Positions 1 through 13,560 of a stretch of 64,000 nt of DNA are shown piece after piece; the stretch's first letter is position 1; each line of letters begins with the position of its first letter. The stretch is from Amanita rubescens (lineage: Eukaryota > Basidiomycota > Agaricomycetes > Agaricales > Amanitaceae): positions 62,001 through 126,000 of the forward strand of contig WION01000116.1 in NCBI GenBank assembly GCA_015039365.1, given 5' to 3'. Made by a program: the position numbers and the translations under genes. The notes beneath the pieces are model-generated. The model searched no databases and had not been told where the DNA came from. It was given only the letters and a program-made list of their open reading frames with translations.

Positions 1-713
1 TGGGGTTAACACAGCATTGAGGATCTACAAGCTACAAGGGATGGCTAGCCAGCGCTTGTGGTTGTTCCCTGTGACTGACGTCGACATAAAGAAGGAATTT
101 CCTGAGCTTTCCTAGTTCTGTAATCAGATATCTGTTGTATCTCACAAAAACGATTTCTTACCTATTACCACGGCTTGTTCCTGTCGATATCCTTGAGCGG
201 CGTCATCTCCATCGAAGCAGCGGATTTCTTGACTCGTAATTGCAGCAGGGAAAAGCGTTCACTATCCATCCCTCATGGATTCGAAGTGGATCTTGCAGCT
301 GATTCCGTCGTGATACTGTCCATTACTTTGCTTTCTTGACGACGCGTCAGTGAAGGTAAACCGCTGCACGAGGACTGCCGAAAAAAAGATGAGGTTACGC
401 GGAAAAATGCAGAAGCAACGAATCTTGCGATTTGGGCGCCCGAACCATGGTCCTCGGGCCTGCTAGACATTCTCGGCAGGCCATCCCACGAAAGTTTTAG
501 GAGTCGACGCGCAGGAAATCAAGATAATAGCATTAATGATTCATGAGTTACATGGATGGTGCGTTTCATGAGCTTTCCCAGTACCATAATGAGTTCGCCA
601 TTGCCACAGTAACCATGTATAACGACCCTACTTAAAAATATGTATCCGACAAGTCAGCGCATGATTAATGACGGAAAAGAGGTTTCTTACCCATTCCCAG
701 CCTCTCGCATGCA
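1..713. other. Gene-poor stretch with a degenerate partial copy of the neighbouring gene
   Basis: No complete gene was recognised here. Bases about 300-360 closely resemble bases about 935-1000 inside the hypothetical gene that follows (shared core 'ctttcttgacgacgcgt'), in the same minus-strand orientation, and both encode a peptide containing RRQESK and an MxxITT-like motif. This looks like a decayed partial duplicate. The rest shows no recognisable coding or RNA feature. Confidence 0.5.
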
Positions 714-1565
714 TCACGAATATTCTTCCGTGACAAACTCGCCTGAATGATGCGAGGAGATATACGAATAATCAAGATCATCTGGATTCCCCGAGTCGAT
801 GTACTCGAGCCCCGTTATCCCCGTCGAAGAACCGGCACTTCCTGACGTCCGAGATCTCGGGACTGCAACTGGAGATATATGTGTCGCCATCCGTTCCTCA
901 TGAATCCGATGCAGGTGCCGCAACCGATCCCGTAACGTCGTAATGGTATGCATTACATCTTTGCTTTCTTGACGACGCGTGTCGTCGCGATAGTGAAGGT
1001 CTTGAGATAGCAAATTAAGCTTGCGTGAAATCTCTTTATAGCCCCGGAGTCTCTTGGATGCTTTCCGTGCCTGCGACCTTGAGGCAGAAAGCTCGACTCT
1101 AGGAGGGTAACGAGAAGATGTGGCGACCGGGCTCACGGGGGCAGGTGTGAGTCTTCTGGGTGGAGCCAGAAACTGGGGTGATGCGGGCTTCCGCAAGTCG
1201 TTAGCGGGATCGGAACCTTGCAAACGCACGAGACGTTCTGGACCAGAGACCTGAACAGTCCTGGGAGGCCCACCGATAGGAGGTTCTCCACGAATTTCTT
1301 CTTCGTCATCTAGAAAGTCCAAGAGTGATGCGCTGATAGAAGTCTGCGATACAATGGATAGCGTCGTGGTTGATAGATCACTGGACGAGGACGAATCGGA
1401 CGAGAACTCCAAAGAAACAGGCGATGGTGTCGATATCAATACGGGAGAGTTTTGTGGTCTCTGGACTACCTGTTCCGCGCGCCGTGTCCTCGAAACTGAC
1501 GTCTCGGGCGGCGATGGATGAAAAAGAGACGAATCGTCAGTTTCATTGTCTTCAGCCCAAATCAT
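714..1565 (-). CDS. Hypothetical protein, Ser/Pro-rich with a short basic coiled-coil segment
   Basis: A single uninterrupted frame of 283 codons starts at ATG 1565. The N-terminal half (about residues 1-150) is rich in Ser, Pro and acidic residues and is probably disordered. Residues about 160-225 are basic and helix-prone, with heptad-like Leu spacing (LNLLSQDLHYR, TTLRDRLRHLHRI), so a short coiled coil is likely. The C-terminus is again low in complexity. I do not recognise a family and infer no function. The start lies about 175 bases from the divergently oriented small membrane protein gene, so the two may share an upstream region. A decayed partial copy lies at about 300-360. The long open frame supports a real gene; an extra intron at either end cannot be excluded. 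Confidence 0.55.
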   Translation of the reverse strand: MIWAEDNETDDSSLFHPSPPETSVSRTRRAEQVVQRPQNSPVLISTPSPVSLEFSSDSSSSSDLSTTTLSIVSQTSISASLLDFLDDEEEIRGEPPIGGPPRTVQVSGPERLVRLQGSDPANDLRKPASPQFLAPPRRLTPAPVSPVATSSRYPPRVELSASRSQARKASKRLRGYKEISRKLNLLSQDLHYRDDTRRQESKDVMHTITTLRDRLRHLHRIHEERMATHISPVAVPRSRTSGSAGSSTGITGLEYIDSGNPDDLDYSYISSHHSGEFVTEEYS

Positions 1566-1739
1566 CGTCGTCTCCTGGCCAGTACAAGATTTTTCAAATA
1601 TCCTCGAAAGTAACGGAGCAAGAGCAAGCAGGAGAGATGCGCGCAGCTACCCCACCCCACCAGGATTCATCGTGGCCGACATGAGAGCAGAGTCCAAGGT
1701 GGACCAAACATAACCAACTCCAGCCCTTGTTGGCACGCG

Positions 1740-2172
1740 ATGCGCATCGCGACAAAGTACATCCCACACACCGTCTTCGCCATCGCCGTCACCACCATTT
1801 CTATCCATCTCGTGGACAAACGGAGAACATACAGCGATGAAGAAGCCAGCGTCAACGCGCGGATATCCATCCTAGAGACTATTGCAGAACAGTTGCGCTT
1901 GGACTCGCAAAGGTCCGGTTCGAATGAAACTCTCGAGCGACTCAAGCGGTTGGCGAGGAGGCCGTTGGTGAAGGACAATACTCCGACAGCTGGAAGAGAG
2001 GAGGGGATGATATCATGGAAGGATGTCTTGTTTGGGAGGAAACCGTCAGCAGGAGATGAGTTGAGTCATTGGGAGAAGAAGGATTTGGAGAAAGGTAGTG
2101 TAGCGATTTCTTCCTCACTGAAAATGTTGTTAATTCCTTTCGTCAGTTCAAGTGGAGGCAGAAAAATCGTGA
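1740..2172 (+). CDS. Small single-pass membrane protein, hypothetical
   Basis: The model starts at ATG 1740, runs to 2094, has a 52-nt intron (2095-2146) and ends in a short second exon at TGA 2170-2172, giving about 126 residues. Splicing joins ...WEKKDLEK to VQVEAEKS. Without splicing the frame runs on to 2240 in non-coding-like sequence. Residues about 5-25 form a hydrophobic segment (HTVFAIAVTTISIHLV) followed by a charged helical region (EEASVNARISILETIAEQLR). This fits a small single-pass organelle or ER membrane protein. Short proteins of this architecture are common and unnamed in agaricomycetes. The true start could lie upstream across another intron. Confidence 0.5.
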
Positions 2173-2379
2173 TGATACCAAGGAATAACAGTCATTGTTC
2201 TGACACATTCGGACGGAAAGTCATGTTGAACGAAAATTGAATTACATATTAACATCATTAGTTGTAACAAGCTCGTAATAGGTTTCGAATATCGTATGCA
2301 ATTATAGTGATGATATAATTCGTTCTGCTCATCGAGTCATTTTCCCTTCGTTGTAAAATCTTAAGTTAAAAAAAGGTCT

Positions 2380-5880
<3,501 letters not shown>

Positions 5881-6840
5881 AGCGCAGCCGATTGATGCTC
5901 AGCGCTCAGCGCTCGATAACTCTATTCGGTAGCGAGTCTCTGTATGGCCAATCCGATTTAATTATGGAAAGATAGGTTACTAGAGGCGGTCCGAAATCGC
6001 TTGGCAATGCTCCGGTGGCATTGCTCCAACAGCAGGCGGTGTAAGATTGAATTTCTAGAGGTATCCAATCGGTTTCGTATGGTAACTGCATATCTGAGGC
6101 AATATTGGGGTGGGGAGGAGATATTATCAGATCGCAAATTCACTGACGTAGGCACGGAAGACGCTTCCAAAGGGACGAAGACACTGATGATGTGATCATC
6201 AAACATTTTCGAGCAGGACCGGTGTTTACGACAACCACACGAATTATCTAGCGCGTAATCTTATCATCGCCACATTCAACAAGATTCACCGAGGATGTCT
6301 GCACAGCACCTGTAACAGCTGCCTTTCCAAATGGAAGCGAATAGAAAAGGGCAATGAAACTGGTTTGCAGTGCTACCGGAGAGGTAGATTTGAATCAACT
6401 GCCTGTCCTCCAGTCGATGAGAGCTGGGAATGAGCGATGGCGGATAATGCGCATAGGACCGCTATGAGGATAGGTGCTGAAAACCTCAGGATGCCTCAAG
6501 TTCTGATCAAATTGAGGATCGAAGATATGAGCGAGAAAATCACCGCTTAGATAGGTGCCGGAAAACCCGAAGAACTTCAGGATGCTAACACCGAAGGTTT
6601 TACATAGATCTTCCAGAATCCCAAGCCCAGGCAAGCCTATTATGGCTGCCAAGGGTGCGCAAGTGTCATTACCATTGTTTTGTATTTTGAAAACTTGAAC
6701 TCTCATTTCCAACGCTGGACTGATTTTTGTCTGCCAATTCACCTTTAATTGCATTAGGTGGGCCTTATGTCTTCCGTTTCTTAAAAGGACGATCGGTGTA
6801 GTAGATCGCGCCTCTATCTTCAACTCGCGTCATTATCCAA
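5881..6840. repeat. SSP-locus duplication unit (copy 1 of a pair)
   Basis: This stretch is similar in the same orientation to about 8611-9340. Shared anchors include 'ctcagcgctcgataact', 'gacaaccacacgaattatcta' (split here for length: gacaaccacacg + aattatcta), 'cgtaatcttatcatcgcc', the SSP promoter/leader region, and the 'cccaggcaagcctattatg' block. Copy 1 keeps a decayed SSP coding region that is almost entirely deleted in copy 2. Boundaries are approximate. Confidence 0.65.
6294..6487 (-). pseudogene. Decayed small secreted cysteine-rich protein gene (relic 1)
   Basis: Reading the minus strand, the signal-peptide region typical of the SSP family is recognisable (ILIAVLCALSAIA), as is the C-terminal pattern CP...SCYRCC. 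The start ATG is replaced by GAG, one frame change lies within the signal peptide, and an in-frame TAG interrupts the middle. The SSP-type promoter and leader region still lies upstream (about 6490-6620). It is a dead family member; the lesions are described, not repaired. Confidence 0.6.
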
Positions 6841-6889
6841 TTCTATCTCCAATCCTCTACATATGTACCTTTATCATCTGTCCCTTCAA

Positions 6890-7099
6890 CTATTCCTCGT
6901 TGATCCAGGTGCAGCATTTGTAACAAGTGGCGTTTACAGGCAGGGAAAACCATAGATAAGGGCAATTGCCTGACTCATAGCAAATCGGTCCCGTGCAGGT
7001 TAGAACGGCTTCTTCGTCCCTCGATTGGACAGCGTCGGGGAGGGCGAGGGTGGTCGATACGCAGAGAAGCGTCGTGAGGATGGCTGCAGATAATTTCAT
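6890..7099 (-). CDS. Small secreted cysteine-rich protein SSP-A
   Basis: This encodes 69 residues from ATG 7099. A frame extension to 7138 runs back into the leader intron and is ignored. Residues 1-20 form a signal peptide (MKLSAAILTTLLCVSTTLAL). A short pro-like segment (LQ-type SRDEE) follows, then six cysteines spaced C-x4-C-x5-C-x12-C-x2-CC. The gene should make a secreted, disulfide-stabilised peptide of about 45-50 residues; function is unknown. Upstream lie a TATA-like GATATAAAAACC near 7230 and a leader intron of 53 nt (7123-7175, GTGAGT...CCCACAG), both shared with SSP-C, D and E. With SSP-B it belongs to the subgroup with a longer pro-segment. Such proteins are often called candidate effectors or development-related peptides, but nothing in the sequence proves either. 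Confidence 0.75.
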   Translation of the reverse strand: MKLSAAILTTLLCVSTTLALPDAVQSRDEEAVLTCTGPICYESGNCPYLWFSLPVNATCYKCCTWINEE

Positions 7100-7122
7100 A
7101 TTGTTCGAAGAGATAGGTGGAT

Positions 7123-7240
7123 CTGTGGGACGCCTCAATCTTTGATCAAATTGAGGCTATGTGCAGGAGACTCACTGTTTAGAGAGGCGCTAGTGAAGCT
7201 GAAGAATACTGGGGTGTCAGAATTGAAGGTTTTTATATCT
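7123..7240 (-). promoter_or_regulatory. SSP-A core promoter and leader intron
   Basis: On the minus strand, a TATA-like element (GATATAAAAACC, about 7226-7237) is followed by a pyrimidine/CA-rich start region (ACACCCCAGTATTCTTC), then a 5'-leader intron from 7175 to 7123, then the ATG 24 bases later. The same arrangement recurs upstream of SSP-C, D and E. Confidence 0.55.
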
Positions 7241-7604
7241 TTCGAACGCCGTTCATCTTAGCCCGTAACCTGAAGACTCGGATGCTGACAACTATAATTT
7301 TTCGTTTCCGGATGTATTTCATAGACAACGCGTAGGGCTTCACCGCATGATTTTGTAATTTATATTCAATTCATCGAAAAGTGCATTAGGTCTACTTATT
7401 TCGTGATTTTTGTCCACTGACTCTACTAGTAAGTTAGAACTGGCAGTCTCGAGCACTGGACATACTTTAATTTCCAATTGCAGCGGCCATCATAGAAGAT
7501 ATAACGCTTCGTATTTCGCCTATCGCATTGCAGAAAATACGTCACAACGTTAACCGCCCCCGATGGGGAAGCGGAAGGACATAGATGATGCGATCATCAA
7601 GAAC

Positions 7605-7791
7605 GACTTTGTCTCCGAACAGGACCTTCAACCATTGGCAAGGTAACTGGACAAAAAGGACAGTCATACGAGCTTGTAGGAAGGCAGCCTTTGTGGAGTT
7701 CATCCCTCAATTGAAGTAGGCTGGGAAGAGCGATGGTGGCTGGTATGCAGAGGAGCGCCGCGAGGATGATGATGTTTGCTGAGAATCTCGT
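7605..7791 (-). pseudogene. Decayed SSP gene lacking its start codon (relic 2)
   Basis: The minus strand has a recognisable signal-peptide region (RFSANIIILAALLCIP), a pro-segment LLQLRDE, and cysteines in a CP-F-C context, but the start codon position reads ACG. The terminal C-x2-CC motif is missing. It resembles the SSP-A/B subgroup. A more damaged relative of this segment is present at about 13740-13890. Confidence 0.55.
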
Positions 7792-8610
7792 ATTGGTTGG
7801 AAAGAAATGACCACGGCGTCTGTGGAGTCGTAGCTATACAAAATGTTGGAAATTTCTGGGAGGCCGTCCGCGACGATGCTTTGTATTGTGCCCGTTGAAC
7901 TATAAGTAATGTTTCAAAGACCCTTGAAACGACGTAGGGATTGCTGATGGGGACCGTGACTATACTGTTTTTAACTTGATCCGTAAAAAAAGTACTCGGA
8001 AGCCACCTGATCACTGGTCACCCCCAAGAGCACCGTGCGTCGCGCGAATTAAATAATACACCTATCGCGATATATAACGTTAGACAACCTTCAAAGTTTC
8101 AGTAGGCTTACTGCGCTTTGACATGGCGGAAGCTCAGGCTGGTGAGGCACTCGGAGTTACATAATGCTAGTTCCGCCTTGATGACACACCATCAATGCAT
8201 CACCAGCTATCCATATTGCCTCGTCAACATCCTTAATTGCCTTCATTCCCAAGGCCATATACGCTCTCCCGCCTCCACAGGCCCAGCAACAGTACACTTA
8301 CCATTGTCGTAAAGTCTTGCTTTTCTATCAGGCAAAGGATGCAGTTGATAAGCAGGCCGCTCATGCTATATGTTACAATGATAGTGTACCGGGAAACGAA
8401 AGATACGGCTACCGCAAGGACAGATGGGCGCTATGCTTAAGATGTTACCATTCCCGTATGCACAGCAGACTGACTCACTTCCGGACGCAGGTCAATCCAA
8501 GCTGCCGAATTATCCAACATGCGCCCCGCATTTATGACTTCTTTCTCCCAAAATCCCCGTGGCACCTTGTCGCTGTTTCAATAAAGAATTTGGGGACAAC
8601 ACCCTTGGTT
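7792..8610. other. Intergenic sequence, no gene recognised
   Basis: Only short frames without family resemblance occur here. Parts of 7840-8040 are similar to 13900-14120 and 38100-38240, so the stretch belongs to the SSP-locus duplication units. No RNA gene or promoter was recognised. Confidence 0.4.
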
Positions 8611-9340
8611 GACGCTTAGCACTCAGCGCTCGATAACTATACCGTCATCTATACGGTAGCGAAAGCATCGCGTTTCGCTAGTGCCGACTTGATTCAATTA
8701 TAGAACTTGAAAGACAGGCTACTAGAGACGGTCCGAGACCGCTCCACGTTCCTCCGATAGTCTGATTTGCAAAGAACAAAGCCCCCGTCTAGGGATATAC
8801 TACTGGGCGTGTAAGGTTGAATTTCTGGGGGTATCCAACCGATTTCTTATATCTGCATATCTGAGGCGAAGACACCGATGGTGTGGTCATCAAACATTTT
8901 TGAGCAGGCCGGTAATTATAAAGTTTACTAAGACAACCACACGAATTATCTAGTGCGTAATCTTATCATCGCCACCTTCAACTGAAGATTCACCAATGGT
9001 GGACAGGTGCTGAAAACCTCATACTGTCGGAAAGAAATTGGTAGATCTGTGTGATGCCTCAAGCCCCGACCAAAATGAGCGAGAAACTCACCGTTTACTA
9101 GAGAGGTGCTGGGGAACCCGAAGAGCCTCAGGATATTAAAACTGTAGGTTTTATATACTCCGGAATGCCAAACCCAGGCAAGCCTATTATGTTCGCCAAG
9201 GGTGCGCATTTTTTTTATATTTCAAAAACCTGAACTCTCGTTTCCAGCGCTGGACTGATTGTTGTCTGCCAATTCATTTTAATTTAGGGAGGCCCATTAG
9301 GTGGGCCTAATGTCTTGCGTTTCCACCGCTAGATTGAATT
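8611..9340. repeat. SSP-locus duplication unit (copy 2), coding region deleted
   Basis: Similar to 5881-6840 in the same orientation. Between the anchors 'cgtaatcttatcatcgcc' and 'aaaacctca' this copy is about 180 bases shorter, and the missing part is the SSP coding region. Confidence 0.6.
8990..9022 (-). pseudogene. SSP relic 3: intact promoter and leader, coding region deleted
   Basis: The minus strand keeps a TATA-like region (about 9150), leader sequence with a splice-like donor, and an ATG at 9022 followed by RFSA, the start of an SSP signal peptide. Deletion then joins this directly to 3' flanking sequence, leaving a frame of about ten codons. It shows how an SSP gene can be lost while its control region survives. 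Confidence 0.5.
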
Positions 9341-9701
9341 TTATCCGCTGATTTCCGCGGCTGTGAGTAAGGGCATGCCTGTAGTCGCAGCTACGTCAAT
9401 GGCAGTCTAATATTGGAAATTTCGGGAGTCCGGCATCAGCGACAACTCTCCGTATTGCACTGTACTCGTAGCACTACAGTTTGTTCCAGAAAAACTTTGG
9501 AACGACAAAAACTAGGTTTAATTTCATTATGTAGTGATAAACAAAATAACTCATTTGCCAACATCATCACGCTTCACAATAGGTGCTGTAATCGCTGTCG
9601 AAGCAGAAGAAACATGGATGATTCGGAGCTAGCGCTCATCAAGTACACGATCGCGCCTGTTCACACTCGCATCACTATCCAACTCCGATATCTCTGGTTC
9701 T

Positions 9702-9941
9702 CTATGTACGCTTATCATCTTCAACCGAAGCTTTCTGACTGAACCAGGCACAGCACATATAGCAATTCTGGTTTATCTGAACGTAAATCCATGGAAAAGG
9801 ACAACCAGCGCTTTTTTGATTGCACACTTTGTCAAGGCAGGTTGTAAATTTCTCATCCCTCGATTGGAGTGAGCTAGGGAGAGCGAGGGTGGCCGACTCT
9901 ACGCAGAGGAGCGCCATAATGATGGTTGCCGAGAATCTCAT
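9702..9941 (-). CDS. Small secreted cysteine-rich protein SSP-B
   Basis: 79 residues from ATG 9941. A signal peptide covers residues 1-21 (MRFSATIIMALLCVESATLA), followed by a pro-like segment (SSLQSRDEK) closely matching SSP-A. Six cysteines follow, spaced C-x4-C-x6-C-x12-C-x2-CC, with a longer charged tail (SVEDDKRT). A 46-nt leader intron is likely (donor at 10014, acceptor at 9969), and a TATA-like 'ttataccc' lies near 10070. Probably secreted and disulfide-rich; function unknown. It is the most divergent intact member on this side of the window, and its tail may reflect a moved stop codon. Confidence 0.72.
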   Translation of the reverse strand: MRFSATIIMALLCVESATLALPSSLQSRDEKFTTCLDKVCNQKSAGCPFPWIYVQINQNCYMCCAWFSQKASVEDDKRT

Positions 9942-10014
9942 ATTGTCGGAAAGAGATAATAGGTAGATCTGAAATTTTTAAAATCGAAACTGATTTTATA
10001 GGCGGAAGACTCAC

Positions 10015-11220
10015 TTTAGAGAGGCACTGGGGATCCTGAGGAATTTCGCAGGGTCAACATTGCAGGCCTTTATACCCGTGGCATGCTCAGCCGGTTCTCG
10101 CCTGACGATGCAAACTTGATTCCGAGTCCTGAGAGACGGTTGGTCTAATAATTGGTCTCGTAAGTTATAATAAGCCATCCCGTCAGCAGACCAGCTCGTG
10201 TCCCCCAAATTCACTGAAGAGTAGGTTTCTTCTCATTGCTAGTACTGTATATTGATTTTTGTTCGCTACCATTGCGAAGTACCGACTGCACTTCAAATCT
10301 ATTTAATCAGACCGTGACCTACGTTGATAAGAAACGTACCTTAAATTGGAATTTTAGAGGAATCGTCATACACATACCGCTCCATATTGTGCCGCCAGTG
10401 CGGCTGTCGCATTATGGCGTTTCAGATATCTTTGGGACGTCGAAAATGTTAGAGAAAGAGAACCGTCACGCTAGTCCATCACGCGTCGACGTCACAGTTT
10501 GTGCGTTTACCGAGCCAAGCCAAGACAAACAACTTCACGTCTTCTTCGATAAGGACCCCAAACCGAAGACGTTCTCAGCCTCTGTGGAAAATGTTTGATC
10601 TCAATATCTCTTCTCATGCAGGGTATGCAAAACATCATTGACCACTTCGAGGTTGATAGGGCTTACGCATGTTGACCGTCCTACTAGGAGTCATGGCCAA
10701 GAAAATGATTTGGCCTCTTTCTGATGAAATGGATCCCCCACTTGAAGCTTCAAGTTACGAACATTTCCTATCAGCTATCGCTACAAGCAAAAAAGTATTG
10801 TTCGTCGTTTCAAGGGTCTTTGAAACATTATAATCCAGCGGACACAGTACGGGGGGACGCACAGCCGCCTATTGTACGAACACTAAGGCCGTTATTATCG
10901 CGGGCGCATTAACGTGTTTTTCACTTCAAATTTTCTGAAGCACTGTAATGGAATGGGCGGAATACGAAGTTTTATCGCCTCTATGATGGCCTCTGCGATT
11001 GGAATTTCCAATACTAAAGCATGTCAGGGTATATCTAGTGCTCGAGACAGCCGGTCTAACTTATTAGTAGAGTCGGCGGGCAAAAATCAATAATAAGATA
11101 GACCTACCTAAATCAGCGGAAAAAAATGATGCGGTGAAGCCTTACGCGTTGCCCATGAAATAGGCCCGGAAACAAAAGCTTTGTCAGCACCCGAGCCTTC
11201 AGGCTACAGGTTACAAATTT
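10015..11220. other. Long intergenic region inside the SSP locus
   Basis: No gene was recognised. A frame around 10446-10598 (plus) of about 50 codons ending ...FSASVENV could be a gene fragment but has no family resemblance. Bases about 10920-11160 look like an inverted copy of the SSP upstream block seen near 7290-7520 and 13370-13560. Confidence 0.4.
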
Positions 11221-11230
11221 ACAATCCAAG

Positions 11231-11347
11231 GATATAAAGACCTTCGGTGCTGACACCCCAACATTTTTCTGTTTCACTACCGTCTCTCTAAATAGTGAGT
11301 CTCCAGCACATATCCTCAATTTGATGAAAGACTGAGGCATCCCACAG
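11231..11347 (+). promoter_or_regulatory. SSP-C core promoter and leader intron
   Basis: GATATAAAG at 11231-11239 is followed by a CA-rich start region and a 53-nt leader intron (11295-11347, GTGAGT...CCCACAG). The ATG comes 24 bases after the acceptor. The same arrangement is seen at SSP-A, D and E. Confidence 0.6.
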
Positions 11348-11370
11348 ACCCACCTATCTCTTCGAACAAT

Positions 11371-11544
11371 ATGAAATTCTCTGCAGCCATCCTAACGGCG
11401 CTCCTATGTGCATCAGCCGCCTTCGCTCTCCCCTCTCTCGTACCACCAGTGTGCGGCGACAAAGTTTGTGGGAAACAGTCTGATTGCTCTGGCGATACGT
11501 ATCCCGTCAGTTTGAGCGAAGATTGTTACCAGTGCTGCATCTAG
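11371..11544 (+). CDS. Small secreted cysteine-rich protein SSP-C
   Basis: 57 residues, ATG 11371 to TAG 11544; this is the only intact SSP on the plus strand of this cluster. A signal peptide covers residues 1-20 (MKFSAAILTALLCASAAFAL). The mature part is about 37 residues with six cysteines spaced C-x4-C-x5-C-x12-C-x2-CC and ends just after the CC pair. Its short pro-segment groups it with SSP-D, E and F. The flanking sequence on both sides is an inverted copy of that around SSP-D. It should be exported and disulfide-bonded; activity unknown. The frame is too short for many automated gene callers. Confidence 0.75.
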   Translation: MKFSAAILTALLCASAAFALPSLVPPVCGDKVCGKQSDCSGDTYPVSLSEDCYQCCI

Positions 11545-12430
11545 ATTTGTCAGGATCTTCAGCAGATAGAATGATGCGAATTTGAACGTAGAAGCGTCAT
11601 GTAATTCTCCCTTTCTTGGCCTCGCAGTCTTAAGCACCTCGTTATGTATACACATTGAATGCACATCGAAAAGCATTTCATCGTTATTCGGACGTGCCAT
11701 AACTCGTGTATTGATTCGAAGTTAATTTAACAAGACTTTCCTGATTGAATGTCGACAAAGAGGACGTCAGAGATAATGGTAAATTGGGTATAATGCGCTG
11801 GCAAGACAAATCAAATCGATTCGAATCCTTGATAAAAGTAATGGCCGAATCTGGTTGTCGGCGTTCTTCCCTGTCATGCGTCTGACAAATATGTATAGCT
11901 GCGTACCTCCAAGTCCCTTCTTTGTCTTATAGATATTCGAAGTCTGTATTACTATCGGCTGAGGAACCCCGATCAGAGAACGCTGAATAGCACACTCTAG
12001 GTTCAATAAAGACCATCGATAATGCTCAGTTTTCGTGCCTGTGGTAAGTTTTTGGAATGATGGACACGCCCGAGTCGAAGTTGCGGAACCGCATCACCGG
12101 GTTCGGATCTGGCGGGGGGACCTGTTCCGTAGATGATAGTAAGACGTCGATCCTGGGAGTTGCTAGGACGAAGGTAGAAGGAGTCGACTCGGAGCGGGAA
12201 CTTTCGGCTGAAGGCCCTCTGCCTCTCCAACGCTTTGATCCTTGCCCTTTCAGGGTCGCCGGGCTTGGCACTGATTATAAGGTATGTTTTTCTGCTTCTG
12301 AAGGGGGTGCGGCGCTTATTAAGAACGACTCTGAGAAAACATGCACGGTTCAGTAATCCGGTAAGTATTTGAATACCCGAACTGAGGCAAGACGCTTGCT
12401 GATATGATGGGTTTAAATAAAACTGGAACG
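11545..12430. other. 3' flank of SSP-C and possible gene fragment
   Basis: Bases 11545-12010 look like an inverted relative of the 12430-12870 block. At about 12027-12350 the sequence becomes GC-richer and opens in two frames (plus 12057-12356, minus 12003-12271), suggesting a captured coding fragment; no family was recognised. Confidence 0.4.
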
Positions 12431-13560
12431 CGCGAAATGCTGCTGTGCACGTTCAAAGACGTGTTTACGACCTAGAGAGCGCTAGCACTATTCAGCGTTC
12501 TCTGATAGAAGTTTTTCAGCCGATAGTAATACAGAATCCGGAAGAAAAGACCCGGACTCGGTGCGCGGCTATATATATTCCGTCAACGCCGACAACCAGA
12601 TTCGGCCATTACTTCAGTCAAGGCTTCGAAATCGAATCGATTTGACTCAGCACACTATTTTTATCCAACCTACCATTAGCTTTAAATTTGGCGTTCCCTG
12701 AAACTTTGTCGAATCGGTAGAGTCTTCCTTCACTTCGCTCCGACACAAGTTATGACTGGGGAATACACATCCGGTCGAACGACAATGAAATACTTTTTGA
12801 AAACCTTTTCTTGTGCATTTCTTCGATGGGCATTCGAAACGCGACGAGGTACTTAAACCAACGAGGCCAAGAAAGGGAGAACTACATGATGCTTCTACGT
12901 CCAAATCCACATCATCATTCAATTCTATCTCTATTCGTTATATATGCTTCCCATCTGCACCTTATCCTGATCCTGATCCTGAGATGCAACACTGATAACA
13001 AGTTCCTTTCACAACGGGATACATTCCGCTAATGCAACTAGGTTCTCCCGCGTCATCCCCACAAATGGGGGAGTCGCACACCGGCGATTCTGGAGAGGGG
13101 AGAGCGAAGGTGGCTGATACACATAGGAGCGCCGTGAGAATGGCTGCAGAGAATTTCATATTGTTCGAAGAGATAGGTGGATCTGTGGGATGCCTCAATC
13201 TTTGATCAAATTGAGGATATGTCCAGGAGACTCACTGTTTAGACTGTTTAGAGAAATGCGAGTGAAGCTGAAGAATATTGGGGTGTCAGCATTGAAGGTC
13301 TTTATATCCTTGGAAGGCCAAGCGGATTGTAGCCTGTAGCCTGAAGACTCGGATGCTGACACGTAATTTAACTTTTCGTTTCCGGATCTATTCCATGGAA
13401 ACGGCTGCTTTATATTCAATTCACCGAAAGGGGCATCGGGTCTAATATTCCGCCGACTCTACTAATGTGTTAGAACTGGTGGTTTCGGACAGTACCCTGA
13501 CATACTTTAACATCGGAAATTCCGACTGCGGAGGCCATCACAGAGGTGATAACGCTTTCG
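12430..13560. repeat. SSP-D duplication unit
   Basis: Similar in the same orientation to about 37110-38040 (SSP-E unit). Anchors include 'gcgttctctgatagaag', 'aactggggaatacacatccg', 'gacaatgaaatactttt' and the SSP coding region with its promoter. An inverted relative spans about 10920-12010. Boundaries are approximate. Confidence 0.6.
12962..13159 (-). CDS. Small secreted cysteine-rich protein SSP-D
   Basis: 65 residues from ATG 13159; in-frame sequence further upstream belongs to the leader intron (13183-13235, 53 nt). A signal peptide covers residues 1-20 (MKFSAAILTALLCVSATFAL). Six cysteines follow, spaced C-x4-C-x8-C-x11-C-x2-CC. After the CC pair, where SSP-C and SSP-F stop almost at once, the frame continues with a short Gly/Ser tail (ISGSGSG), probably because a simple repeat displaced the stop. 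The control region has the family TATA (ATATAAAG on the minus strand near 13300). Predicted secreted; function unknown. The signal peptide is nearly identical to that of SSP-C, while the mature part differs strongly. Confidence 0.75.
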   Translation of the reverse strand: MKFSAAILTALLCVSATFALPSPESPVCDSPICGDDAGEPSCISGMYPVVKGTCYQCCISGSGSG

